A DNA stretch of 64,000 nt from Pseudarthrobacter sp. SSS035 (GTDB lineage Bacteria > Actinomycetota > Actinomycetes > Actinomycetales > Micrococcaceae), in the NCBI RefSeq assembly GCF_023273875.1, contig NZ_CP096882.1:4836001-4900000 (forward strand). Direction: 5' to 3'. The position numbers were made by a program, and so were the translations under genes. Positions 1 to 7,854 of the stretch are shown piece by piece; the first letter of the stretch is position 1, and every line of letters starts with the position of its first letter. Under the pieces are notes generated by a model, which did no database searches, was not told the origin of the DNA, and was given only the letters and a program-made list of their open reading frames with translations.

Positions 1-1099
1 TCTCTTTGAGGATCGGTGTCGGATCGATGGTGGCGTTGATGGGGATCATCGGGTTCGGGAGCGCCCCGGCGTAAAACTCCATATGCAGGTGCCGGCCGGT
101 GACGTTGCCGGTCGCGCCCTCTGTGCCCAGCGGGGTCCCGGCGGCAACGGTGTCGCCTTCCTTAACCCGGACCGAGCCGGCCTCCATGTGGTACATGCCG
201 ATCGTGAGCTTGCCGTCCGTGGTCTGGCCTGTCACGCCCGTGCCGAAAAGTCCATCGAGGTTCCGGACCTTCACGATCTTCATGTCCGTAACGGCGACGA
301 TGGTTCCGGCGTCGCCTGGAGTGGCGAAGTCGATCCCGTAGTGAAAGTTGGCCAGCACTCCCCCAGCCGTACCGGCTGGAGCGGCGCGCGGCCCGTATCC
401 ACTGGTGTTGATCGCGTCGACCATCGGCCTGACCCACTTGCCAGCCAGGTCCCCCACGACCTCGTTGCCGGCGCCGGGGCACACGCCCGAAGGATCCACC
501 AGAGCGGCTGTTTCGCCTCCGAGGGCTTTGACGATTTCCGTAGCCGTGGGACGGAACTGGGTGTAGTGGTTCGGATCCGAGTTCCGCTGTGCCCGGTGGA
601 TGGCGATCGTAGGCTCCAGCGACTCCCAGCCTTCCAAACGCTGCAACGCCTTGAAGAAGTTCGTGGCACTGATGTGCGGATCCATTCGGTCCTCGTAAGA
701 ACCCCACGCGCCGTTATCGCGCTGCTGGAACAAACCGCGGGAATCCGGGCCGGCACCGTCACCGAAATCAATGACCCGCAGCGTGGACTCACCAATGGAA
801 GCCTGAACACCGATCAGCTGAGCCGCCACCGGAAGACCCAGGTCCGACGCCGCTTTCAGGATCGCCGCGGCATTCTTCATCTGCTCCGCATCGACTCCAG
901 CCACCGGGCTGCCGGGAACGGGTGCGGCAGATGACGCCGCCGCCGTCCCTGGAGCCACGCACGCCGAGGCTGCCAGTGCCGGAGTCCCTCCGTCATCGAG
1001 GACCACGACAACAAAACCGAGTGCCAGGGCAGTTGTAGCGGCAACAGGAACGACGACTTTTCGAAACGCTTTTCCTGCCCCAGCTGCAGCGATACGCAC
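1..1099 (-). CDS. Secreted M23 family peptidase (partial, runs off left edge)
   Basis: The gene reads leftward from a GTG at 1099 and is still open at the window edge. About 366 residues are visible. The N-terminus has a basic start, then a hydrophobic run (VAATTALALGFVVVVL), so it is exported or membrane-anchored. Residues about 70-200 look lysozyme/transglycosylase-like (GESTLRVIDFGDG, SRGLFQQRDNGAWG). The C-terminal half is an M23 lysostaphin-type domain with FHYGIDFATP and GRHLHMEF, the latter carrying the HxH metal and catalytic motif. Such two-domain wall hydrolases are common in Gram-positive conjugation modules, where they open peptidoglycan for the transfer channel, so a transfer role is inferred. 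The frame stays open upstream of the GTG but contains no better start. The GTG overlaps the stop of a possible leader ORF (TAGTG). Confidence 0.85.
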   Translation of the reverse strand, partial: MRIAAAGAGKAFRKVVVPVAATTALALGFVVVVLDDGGTPALAASACVAPGTAAASSAAPVPGSPVAGVDAEQMKNAAAILKAASDLGLPVAAQLIGVQASIGESTLRVIDFGDGAGPDSRGLFQQRDNGAWGSYEDRMDPHISATNFFKALQRLEGWESLEPTIAIHRAQRNSDPNHYTQFRPTATEIVKALGGETAALVDPSGVCPGAGNEVVGDLAGKWVRPMVDAINTSGYGPRAAPAGTAGGVLANFHYGIDFATPGDAGTIVAVTDMKIVKVRNLDGLFGTGVTGQTTDGKLTIGMYHMEAGSVRVKEGDTVAAGTPLGTEGATGNVTGRHLHMEFYAGALPNPMIPINATIDPTPILKE

Positions 1100-1242
1100 T
1101 AGGAAGTCCGCCTGATCCCGTTGGTTCGAAACCAGGAATCTTTGAGGTTTATTGGGGGCCGTGTTGCGCGCGTGAGGGGAACTCCATGGAGCAGTGGATC
1201 TTCGGACACGGGCCAGTTCCTCGAAACGAGCAGCGTCTCCAT
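1099..1242 (-). CDS. Possible 47-residue leader ORF upstream of the M23 peptidase
   Basis: An ATG at 1242 preceded by a purine-rich GAGGGG opens a 47-codon frame (begins METLLVSRNWPV) whose TAG shares its G with the GTG of the peptidase gene. The same TAGTG coupling occurs at 19239 in this window. No family is recognised. It could be a chance ORF or a translational coupling device. Confidence 0.25.
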   Translation of the reverse strand: METLLVSRNWPVSEDPLLHGVPLTRATRPPINLKDSWFRTNGIRRTS

Positions 1243-1347
1243 GTGAAATCCCCTCGTTTCGGCTGGTGGCTTCGGCCGCCGCTCAACGCTGATCACGTGA
1301 CTCCCCCTTCGATGCTCACGCGTCGGCTCGCTCAATCAACGATACAT

Positions 1348-1385
1348 GCCTGTAGTGAACATGTGCAACGCCTGTAGTGGGCATG
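1348..1385. promoter_or_regulatory. Direct repeats (operator-like) upstream of the hydrolase
   Basis: Two copies of GCCTGTAGTGRRCATG lie at 1348-1363 and 1370-1385. They are spaced 22 bp start to start (two helical turns), about 90 bp before the hydrolase start. The core CCTGTAG recurs in the perfect palindrome at 4624-4641. This is probably a binding site for a regulator encoded on the plasmid. The rest of the 1243-1472 gap shows no gene. Confidence 0.45.
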
Positions 1386-1472
1386 AATTGTTCATATATC
1401 AGGGGCTGAGGTGACGTTACGATGATTTGGCTTCGTTCCTCGCCCTGGAACGCGGCGGGAGGGTGAGACCAA

Positions 1473-2624
1473 ATGCAGACGACACGGCGGGGCCTGGTCG
1501 GCCTGGCGTTCTTTGTACCGGCAGCCGCACTATCTGGATTCGCGGTTGTTATGGCCCGCAAGATCGTTAAACGGGGACCAAAGGACTACCGTCGTGCCGA
1601 ATTGACAGATGATGGCCGCAGAGTCCGCATCGATTTGGACGACTACACCAAAGCCCTGGGCGACTTTGGCGTGTTCGACCCTGTGGCCGAGAGCTACACG
1701 AGAGTCGGCGAGGTCACACTGATCGATGAGGATCAGAAATACGTGGAGCGGCTAATTCATCCTTCGGGTGCCGGGCCGGCACGCCTGGGCCCCCTGGTCG
1801 ATTGGACCCCCGATGTGTTCTTCGAACCCTCTGCGGTGGCCGGACGGTTCGAAGAGGTGCAGATCCCCACAGCCTACGGCGCGGCGCCTGCATGGCTATT
1901 CCAAGGAAAGAACACCGACACATGGGTGATCCATATCCATGGCAGCTGGACAGACCGCTCGATCATGTTTCGGGACGTCCACGCTTTCAGTCCCCTGGGA
2001 TTTACCTCCTTGGTTCCGTCATTCCGCAGCGACCAGGAGGTCAGCCCACCACAGGCCGAATCGAGCCACCTTGGGCAAACCGAATGGCGTGACGTGGACA
2101 GCGCCGTGGCCTACGCAGTGGCTCATGGAGCCAGGCGGATCATCCTCTCGGGCTGGTCAATGGGTGGCACCATCGCGCTGCTGACAGCGGAGCGCAGCGC
2201 TTACCGGGACCGGATCGTCGGAGTCGTCCTGGTAGGGCCGGTCACGAGCTGGCGCAAGACCATCACGGCGGGGGCGGCGCGGGCGGGCGTGCCGGCGATT
2301 GGGGCCGGCCTTGTCATGTGCCTGCTGCAGGCACCCCCGTTCGCGAGGATGCTCGGGTTGGAGGAACCGATCAATTTCGATGCACTTGAATGGGTCGATG
2401 TACCTAACCGTGTGGCAGTCCCGACGCTGGTCTTGCACTCCTACACAGATCAAGAGGTTCCCTGGGAGATCTCGGCGGCGTTCCAACGCGCGAATCCTGA
2501 CACCGTCACCCTGATTCCCCTACCTGAGGCGCATCATACCCAAGAGTGGAACGCCTCTCCTTGTACCTTCTCCAACGAACTGACGGCTTGGGTCAGCAAA
2601 ACGATCTTGGCTCAGCAGGGCTAG
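1473..2624 (+). CDS. Membrane-anchored alpha/beta hydrolase
   Basis: This 383-residue serine hydrolase starts at an ATG with a good ribosome site (GGAGGG) upstream. An N-terminal hydrophobic segment (about residues 7-27) predicts a single anchor or uncleaved signal. The fold is marked by HIHGSW (oxyanion region), the nucleophile elbow GWSMGG (Ser229), an acid in LHSYTDQEVP (Asp326), and a histidine in PEAHHTQEWN (His354 or 355). This resembles dienelactone-hydrolase/S9-like alpha/beta hydrolases. The substrate is unknown. Its stop shares the tetranucleotide CTAG with the stop of the convergent gene, so there is no room for a terminator between them. Confidence 0.8.
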   Translation: MQTTRRGLVGLAFFVPAAALSGFAVVMARKIVKRGPKDYRRAELTDDGRRVRIDLDDYTKALGDFGVFDPVAESYTRVGEVTLIDEDQKYVERLIHPSGAGPARLGPLVDWTPDVFFEPSAVAGRFEEVQIPTAYGAAPAWLFQGKNTDTWVIHIHGSWTDRSIMFRDVHAFSPLGFTSLVPSFRSDQEVSPPQAESSHLGQTEWRDVDSAVAYAVAHGARRIILSGWSMGGTIALLTAERSAYRDRIVGVVLVGPVTSWRKTITAGAARAGVPAIGAGLVMCLLQAPPFARMLGLEEPINFDALEWVDVPNRVAVPTLVLHSYTDQEVPWEISAAFQRANPDTVTLIPLPEAHHTQEWNASPCTFSNELTAWVSKTILAQQG

Positions 2625-3532
2625 GTCTGTGCGTCTAGCTTGGCCTCAATTTGGCTGATTCTGCTCTGAACAGACTCCGGGAACATCGTCATGTTCCCCC
2701 TCTGGTAGTTGTGCAGAACGATGAGGCTTTTGTAGACCCCGTTTTCGAGCGTTTCATTGAAAAGGTCCCACGCCGGGCTGACTCGGGATTGATCTGCATT
2801 TACCCGGGTCCTCAACGCAGTAAGCCAGAGCGCATCGATCATCCAGAGCCGCAACTTCGGGAGCTGCTTCGACAGGAAAAGAATCAGCCACCCCGCAGCC
2901 GTCACCGAGAGGCCTAAATAGAAAAGGCGGTCAAACCAGGATCCGATCGCTTGGGCGAAGGCGTCCCAGGGCGAGAAATGGAACAGCACCACGTACGTAA
3001 TGTGGCACGAACAAGCCGCCGCAACCACGAGCAGGCCCGCTGAGAATGTTGCGTACGGGCCCCTCGCCTTGTGCCGAAGCATGTAGATGATCCTGAGCAC
3101 GGTGAACAACAACGCGAGCATGTACGTGCCGCTGTACGTGGCAGTTGCGAGCTGGTCCATGCGGGAATCAATGAAGCCCGCAGCCGTTGGAGCTTTGTCC
3201 TCAATCAGGGCGAAGCTGACAATCATGATGGGAATGCTCAGGAACGGGGCGTAGTAAGTCCTGCTGACTGGTACGTTCGCTAACCGCCGCACGCTGTCGT
3301 TGAAGAAGAAGATCGCTAGTAGCGCGAAGATGGCTTGAAGCAGGTTCGTCACGTTGATGCCACCGAGGTAGCTGTCGATAACCTCTAGCGGTGTGACCGT
3401 CCCTAGGACATAGAGCGCCGTCAGGCCGAACATCGAGGCCAGCCACGACGCCCGGGATTCCGCCACCTTCACCACCGAGGGGATCCGAAGGAGGCATAGG
3501 GCACTTAGCAGTGCAAAGAGCAACAGTTTCAT
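2621..3532 (-). CDS. Multi-spanning membrane protein (MAB_1171c-like)
   Basis: This 303-residue protein has roughly seven hydrophobic segments spread over residues 1-225 and a soluble C-terminal tail of about 75 residues. It is the last gene of a three-gene operon, and its ATG lies 3 bp after the stop of the ImmA/IrrE gene. Actinobacteria often pair a membrane protein of this kind (annotated MAB_1171c family putative transporter) with an HTH protein and an ImmA/IrrE peptidase. The family name is from memory of that context, not a search. The function is unknown. It may be the effector that the upstream pair controls. Confidence 0.65.
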   Translation of the reverse strand: MKLLLFALLSALCLLRIPSVVKVAESRASWLASMFGLTALYVLGTVTPLEVIDSYLGGINVTNLLQAIFALLAIFFFNDSVRRLANVPVSRTYYAPFLSIPIMIVSFALIEDKAPTAAGFIDSRMDQLATATYSGTYMLALLFTVLRIIYMLRHKARGPYATFSAGLLVVAAACSCHITYVVLFHFSPWDAFAQAIGSWFDRLFYLGLSVTAAGWLILFLSKQLPKLRLWMIDALWLTALRTRVNADQSRVSPAWDLFNETLENGVYKSLIVLHNYQRGNMTMFPESVQSRISQIEAKLDAQT

Positions 3533-3535
3533 GGT

Positions 3536-3985
3536 CTAGCTGAGGAAAGGATCAGGATCGGACGAGCTGCGTGCACGGGTCTTCTTCGACATCTCGAAAG
3601 CGAAATCCTCCACCCACCGTTCGACAGGATGATTCGGAACGGACCGGCAGGTAACGCTAATTGCGTCCGCGGTTTCCCTCAGCATCTCTTCAGAGAGATC
3701 CGGCAGAGCCAGGGGAATCCGAAAGCTCTCCAAGTAGATGTGTCCGAGCTCGTGGTAGATGCAGTGGAGTTTGTATTGCCGCGACTTCTGCGGGGGGAAA
3801 TAGACGTTTATGCGATCTTCAAATTCGGCTTTGAAGGCCGTCAGCGCACCCCAGGATTCCTTGTACTCGATCAGATTGATCGGCTTCTCACAGATCACGG
3901 TCAAGCGGTCGATAACTTCCTTCATCGACGTCGTGCCGTCTCCGCATAACTCCCGGACCTTTTCCGGGACCGGCGGGAGAGCCAT
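3536..3985 (-). CDS. ImmA/IrrE family metallo-endopeptidase
   Basis: This 149-residue protein carries the zinc-protease signature HELGH (in LHCIYHELGHIYLES), typical of ImmA/IrrE (DUF955) peptidases. These cut a partner HTH repressor, releasing genes under its control. Here the candidate partner is the HTH protein encoded directly upstream, with stop and start adjacent (TGAATG). A downstream acidic cluster (SEEMLRETADA) could supply the third zinc ligand, as in the family. The protein acts in the cytoplasm. Confidence 0.85.
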   Translation of the reverse strand: MALPPVPEKVRELCGDGTTSMKEVIDRLTVICEKPINLIEYKESWGALTAFKAEFEDRINVYFPPQKSRQYKLHCIYHELGHIYLESFRIPLALPDLSEEMLRETADAISVTCRSVPNHPVERWVEDFAFEMSKKTRARSSSDPDPFLS

Positions 3986-4432
3986 TCACTCGTCGCCTTT
4001 CATCGATGCATCGATGATCCTGGTGATCGTCCTCAGTGTTTCTGGCGAGGTGGCCCCCAGGTTTCTCGCTGCAAAGTTCTTCACTTTGAGCTTCCGCATC
4101 TGCACAAGGAATTCCATGCGCGCTTCTACCTCGGGAGGAGTCTCGCTGTTGAGATCACACAGATAACTGGCCGGTATGGCAAAAACGAACTCTGCTATGC
4201 CCTTCAGCAGTTCTTGATCCGTCACCAGGCTGCCAGTGCCATTGATCAAGTAGGACCACCGTGTCCGCGATAGGTGGATTCCGTGGGCGGAAAGTGCTTC
4301 TTCGACATGAGGGTAAATGAGCGCAGTGTTGTTATCTGCCTCCCAGATATCCACCAGGATGCCCATGCGATCCGCTAGCCGCTCTTTCTTCTGTTGCTGC
4401 GTAAGAAACACGCTGCGGCCCCCATCTGCCAT
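3986..4432 (-). CDS. HTH (XRE-like) regulator, first gene of the ImmA operon
   Basis: This 148-residue protein has the layout of actinobacterial XRE/EspR-like regulators: residues about 35-95 resemble a helix-turn-helix domain (IHLSRTRWSYLINGTGSL), followed by a helical region. It heads the operon with the metallopeptidase and membrane protein. By analogy with ImmR/ImmA it is probably the repressor that the peptidase cleaves. Upstream (4433-4620) is the divergent control region. Confidence 0.7.
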   Translation of the reverse strand: MADGGRSVFLTQQQKKERLADRMGILVDIWEADNNTALIYPHVEEALSAHGIHLSRTRWSYLINGTGSLVTDQELLKGIAEFVFAIPASYLCDLNSETPPEVEARMEFLVQMRKLKVKNFAARNLGATSPETLRTITRIIDASMKGDE

Positions 4433-4623
4433 CTATACAGCTCCTTAGCCAAGCTCAGCCACTTGTCTAGGCCGCCACTTAGGGCGGGCGGGCAGCTGAC
4501 ACAAGAGATGTTACCCGATGCCTACCGCAGGGTGCAGGCAGTGAGTTGTGCATGTGCGGAGCATGTATGTAGTCTTTCGGTGGCTTGGTATTTTGAAGGA
4601 GCACTAGGCGCCACCGCGTCAGG

Positions 4624-4641
4624 ACCTGTAGACCTACAGGT
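4624..4641. promoter_or_regulatory. Perfect 18-bp palindrome
   Basis: ACCTGTAGACCTACAGGT has 8-bp arms around a 2-bp centre. It lies between the divergent HTH operon and the small RHH gene and contains the same CCTGTAG word as the direct repeats at 1348 and 1370. A related word (CTGTAGGTCTGG) is in the inverted repeat after the replication gene (7211-7222). It is a likely operator for a local repressor. The surrounding 4433-4660 holds no convincing gene. Confidence 0.55.
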
Positions 4642-4664
4642 TCTCTGCGAAGAATAACCTTCAG

Positions 4665-4808
4665 TTGCTGGCAGAGGAAGGAGTGGTGTTGCAGGACCCA
4701 CCGGCATCGGAGGAACGGAGCGGCACGCGCGTCCGCTACAGCCTCCTGACATCGCAGGTGGAGCAGAGGTACGCCGCACTGGGTCAAACTCTGGGGCTAA
4801 GTCCATCC
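4665..4808 (+). pseudogene. Possible winged-helix gene remnant
   Basis: This stretch reads LAEEGVVLQDPP then SGTRVRYSLL, reminiscent of the wing and C-terminal helix of ArsR/MarR-type regulators. The frame begins just after an in-frame stop near 4630, has only a TTG start, and lacks the HTH part. It is in frame with the RHH gene that follows but is separated from it by a strong ribosome site. It is best read as a broken 5'-truncated regulator. Confidence is low because the match is by eye. Confidence 0.3.
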
Positions 4809-4901
4809 AGGACTGAAGCCCCGACACGCCGACGCGCCGCATCCCACTTAATGCAATCTAATTGCGATTGGGTAGTCCCAGCACCCTATTTAGGAGGACT
4901 C

Positions 4902-5105
4902 ATGGCACGCATGCACAAAGGCGACCGTCACGTTGTCACGGCAAAGATTCCAAGGGCCGATGCAGATAAGCTACGCCGAGTCGTAGAACTTACTGCTGAA
5001 ACTCGGTCTGACATAGTGGCCAGGCTCCTCCATGAGCACTTACAGACCATTGACTTAGAAGCGCTCGACACCCATGAGACCTTGCCCATGGCGAAGGCGT
5101 CATGA
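4902..5105 (+). CDS. Small ribbon-helix-helix DNA-binding protein
   Basis: This 67-residue protein starts at the ATG at 4902, chosen because AGGAGG sits 3 bp upstream. An upstream in-frame extension to 4665 has no ribosome site. The sequence VTAKIPRADADKL followed by TRSDIVARLLHEHL fits an RHH strand plus two helices, as in plasmid copy-number or antitoxin regulators. It lies just before the replication gene and is followed by a hairpin. No toxin partner is visible, so a role in controlling replication is the simplest inference. Confidence 0.6.
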   Translation: MARMHKGDRHVVTAKIPRADADKLRRVVELTAETRSDIVARLLHEHLQTIDLEALDTHETLPMAKAS

Positions 5106-5159
5106 CCAACCGAAATATCAAGAGGAGCTGCCCATCGGCCGCATCGCCTCTTAAATGAC

Positions 5160-5184
5160 GAAGGCCCGCACGAGGCGGGCCTTC
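5160..5184 (+). terminator. Hairpin terminator after the RHH gene
   Basis: A perfect 10-bp stem (GAAGGCCCGC / GCGGGCCTTC) with a 5-base loop lies 55 bp after the RHH stop. It is followed only by TAAGCATTT, so the U-tract is weak. The rest of 5106-5314 shows no gene. Confidence 0.65.
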
Positions 5185-5314
5185 TAAGCATTTGACTCAC
5201 TACCTTATTTGCTTGCCGGCGACGAGGTAGAGAGTCCTTGAGAATCAACTCGGGCCTTGCGGTCCGGGCATCTTCCTATCCCTTGAGAGGAATAGCATCA
5301 TCGTACCCCACGAG

Positions 5315-7162
5315 ATGCGCGCATGCACAGACTTACAGAGTCCGGGCGCGCCGCAGGCACCATGCCGTCCTGCCGAAGCTTGGGCCGCACTAGCTCCCCT
5401 ACTTGCTGGGCAGCCTCGCATGCGCCTTTCCCGCGATGGCGGCAAGACTTACCCACAGAAACATGAACGAACGCTAACCCCAGGCCTTCCGTCCTTCCCT
5501 GCCGCAGTCCGGATCTTCGGCAAGGATGGCACGTGCGCCGCGATCTTCCTTGACTTTGACTCCTCAGTCGCGGGCATCGACTGGGTCGAAGCCGATGTCC
5601 GCGCCGTGCAGACCTGGCTGCATTCGTGCGGTGCGCGGTGGATTGAGGACTACTCCCCCAACGGCGGCCGACACGTTTACATCCCGCTGGAGAAGCGAGT
5701 CACGTTTTCGGAAGCCCGAGATCTTGTTGAGGCCCTGGGTAACCGTCACCGGAGCCTGGATAAATCCCCGCACCAAAACCTTCTGCACGGCTGCGTACGA
5801 ACTCCAGGTTCTCCCCACAAGCGCGGTGGCCACCAAGAACTGGCCATGAGCCTCAGCATGGCTTACGACGTCGCCCGCCGGCCCAACTCGGCCTCCGTAT
5901 GGGCCGCCATGAATGCCGACCTAGTCGGGGAGATCAGCGCTGTGCGTGCGCTGCGGCTGGAACAGAGGCTCACACCGACGGACGTCGATGCACCCAAAAT
6001 TCAACACCCCACCGGCCGGATGTCCCGCGTTATGCATCAAATGGCACAAACAGGACTCTATGACGCTAACCGCTACGCGACCGACTCAGATGCACGGCAG
6101 GCAATCCTCGTCGGAGCAGCGGCGGCCGGGATGGAACTGACAGATGTAGAACGCCGGATGATGCAGGGGACCTGGCCCGGGCTGGCCTCCTTCTATGCTC
6201 GCTACGCTTCCCGACACCGCAGCCAGTCCCTGCGCCGCGACTGGCTTGAGGCGGTTACTTACGTAGCGAAAAGCTCAGGGTCCAGGGAAGGGAAGAACAA
6301 TGCACGTAAATCCCCCACAAGCCAGCCAACTACACACGCCCAGGGGTTACAAGCAACTTCGATCTCTACGAATTCAGATGCAGAGCACCAGCACATCAGA
6401 ACCTGGCGAAGTGCGCTCAGACTGAAAGAGCACGCCTACACCGATTCGAGGACGGGACTGGCACGCAGAATGGTGCTGAGAGCACTTGGGGAAGCTGCTC
6501 ACATGACGGCGTCTAGGTTCGTTGAATTCGGTGTCAGGTCCATTGCAATCGCTACTGGACTTGACCACACGACCGTCGGATCCCACTTGAGAGCGCTGCG
6601 CGGGGAGAGCGACGGCTTGGTCACCCTGGTCGAAGAAGGCCGCGGCACCAAAGGAGATCTCTACATGCTTACCGTGCCGGAGGACGTGAAAGCTGCCGCC
6701 GAGGACATGACCTGGCAGAAGGGGAAGATCCATGCCATGAGACCGGTGTTCCGCGAGCTAGGTCTACCGGCCGCCTTTGTTTACGAGACATTGGAGCACT
6801 CCCCCGGCTTGTCGACAGCGGGAATCATTAGGCTGACAGGGCTTTCCAGGACGGCTGTTAGTGAAGTGCTTGAAGTAATGGCCGCGTGGAACATGATTGT
6901 CCGTGATATGACGCGGGCCTGGTCAGTGGTATCCGCGACGTCGTTGAAGGATCTCGCCGAGTACTTCGGGGTCATGGAAGCTGTCGCCGCGCAGCTGCAG
7001 CGGTACCGGATAGAACGAATCCTTTGGAAGGAGTGGCTGTCCAAGAATGTCAATACCGTCGCCGAGCTCATCTCCCCCGGTGAGGACTATCCCTGGGAAG
7101 ACTTCGAGGGACCACCGGATGAGTGGGCCCTCGCGGACATGGCGTTCACACGGGCTGGATGA
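5315..7162 (+). CDS. Plasmid replication initiator with primase-like (AEP) domain
   Basis: This 615-residue protein has an N-terminal archaeo-eukaryotic primase-type domain: hydrophobic-D-x-D at IFLDFD (Asp80 and Asp82), SPNGGRHVYIPL (114-125, the second motif), and RTPGSPHKRGG (162-172, the third). The middle (about 340-370) is a polar linker. Residues about 385-470 and 500-560 look like winged HTH segments (SIAIATGLDHTTVGSHLRAL; GIIRLTGLSRTAVSEVL). This order, primase then HTH, is typical of actinobacterial plasmid Rep proteins that prime their own origin. It lies between an RHH regulator and a ParA operon, as a plasmid core should. The exact start is uncertain because no clear ribosome site precedes the ATG. 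Confidence 0.8.
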   Translation: MRACTDLQSPGAPQAPCRPAEAWAALAPLLAGQPRMRLSRDGGKTYPQKHERTLTPGLPSFPAAVRIFGKDGTCAAIFLDFDSSVAGIDWVEADVRAVQTWLHSCGARWIEDYSPNGGRHVYIPLEKRVTFSEARDLVEALGNRHRSLDKSPHQNLLHGCVRTPGSPHKRGGHQELAMSLSMAYDVARRPNSASVWAAMNADLVGEISAVRALRLEQRLTPTDVDAPKIQHPTGRMSRVMHQMAQTGLYDANRYATDSDARQAILVGAAAAGMELTDVERRMMQGTWPGLASFYARYASRHRSQSLRRDWLEAVTYVAKSSGSREGKNNARKSPTSQPTTHAQGLQATSISTNSDAEHQHIRTWRSALRLKEHAYTDSRTGLARRMVLRALGEAAHMTASRFVEFGVRSIAIATGLDHTTVGSHLRALRGESDGLVTLVEEGRGTKGDLYMLTVPEDVKAAAEDMTWQKGKIHAMRPVFRELGLPAAFVYETLEHSPGLSTAGIIRLTGLSRTAVSEVLEVMAAWNMIVRDMTRAWSVVSATSLKDLAEYFGVMEAVAAQLQRYRIERILWKEWLSKNVNTVAELISPGEDYPWEDFEGPPDEWALADMAFTRAG

Positions 7163-7181
7163 TCCATCCCGATGGGCTCAA

Positions 7182-7222
7182 CCAGACCTGCAGTCTGGTA
7201 CTGACGTACTCTGTAGGTCTGG
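7182..7222. terminator. Inverted repeat between convergent rep and par genes
   Basis: Arms CCAGACCTGCAG (7182-7193) and CTGTAGGTCTGG (7211-7222) pair with one mismatch, and a GTAC pair sits in the loop. It lies 20 bp after the rep stop, between convergent operons, so a bidirectional terminator is likely. Its similarity to the palindrome at 4624 leaves open a protein-binding role. Confidence 0.5.
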
Positions 7223-7309
7223 CAATCACGAACTTACAGGGTAACAGTGTCCGATCCGCAGGGAGCGTGCGGTTCGCCGCGGGCACGGGGCGTGACATCT
7301 AGGGCATAT

Positions 7310-7849
7310 TTAGGCCCGTGGGGTTAGGCCTAACGCAACGCGGAGCTCATCCTCAGTTGAACCGACCAGTTCCTTCTGTCGCTCCAGCAACAGGTCCACG
7401 GCAACTCGGATCAGCGTGTTATCCGTAATGCGTTCGCCCTTTTCCCTCCGGGCGCGTTGAACCTTAGTAGCAAGTACTGTCAGCTCGTCGGCCTGGTCTG
7501 CGTGCAGCCTCAATTCCTTGCGGACCAGGTCCGTGTAATGCGTGTGGCTCGAAACAACGGGTCCCTCAACTTCTTTTGCCGCTTGGGGCGAAGTGGCATG
7601 CACGATTCCGTTCTCGTGCATGGGCGCAATCTCCGACGTCACTCCCCCATCGGACTCCGGTGCAGGGTTAGCTGCCGGAATGGGTGATGCAGCTTCTTCT
7701 GTCGAGGGTGCCTTTGAGCCGTTATGCAAAGCAGCGGCCTCATGGACAATGTGGAGGGTGGGAGCATCTCCAGCTAGGTCAATAGGAGGGGCTTCCTTGA
7801 TCTCCCGAGTCTGGGTAGCAAAGTTTTTGAATCCACCTTTTAGTGCCAT
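7310..7849 (-). CDS. Plasmid partition partner protein (RHH, ParB-like)
   Basis: This 179-residue protein is encoded 5 bp after the ParA stop. The first 95 residues are polar, low-complexity and probably disordered. The C-terminal part (about 105-175: LRLHADQADELTVL, ITDNTLIRVAVDLLLERQ) fits a ribbon-helix-helix dimerisation and DNA-binding domain. In type Ib partition, a short ParA works with an unrelated small RHH protein that binds a repeat-rich centromere and represses the operon. The long repeat array upstream of parA is the obvious candidate site. Confidence 0.7.
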   Translation of the reverse strand: MALKGGFKNFATQTREIKEAPPIDLAGDAPTLHIVHEAAALHNGSKAPSTEEAASPIPAANPAPESDGGVTSEIAPMHENGIVHATSPQAAKEVEGPVVSSHTHYTDLVRKELRLHADQADELTVLATKVQRARREKGERITDNTLIRVAVDLLLERQKELVGSTEDELRVALGLTPRA

Positions 7850-7854
7850 GGAGT

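Noticed and set aside
83..934. 283-codon frame on the + strand
   Set aside because: It lies antisense to the M23 peptidase gene, whose motifs (HYGIDF, GRHLHME) are unmistakable. High GC keeps antisense frames open.
4862..4892. Promoter TTGCGA-N19-TATTTA for the RHH gene
   Set aside because: The -10 would sit directly against the ribosome site, leaving no room for the transcript start before AGGAGG.
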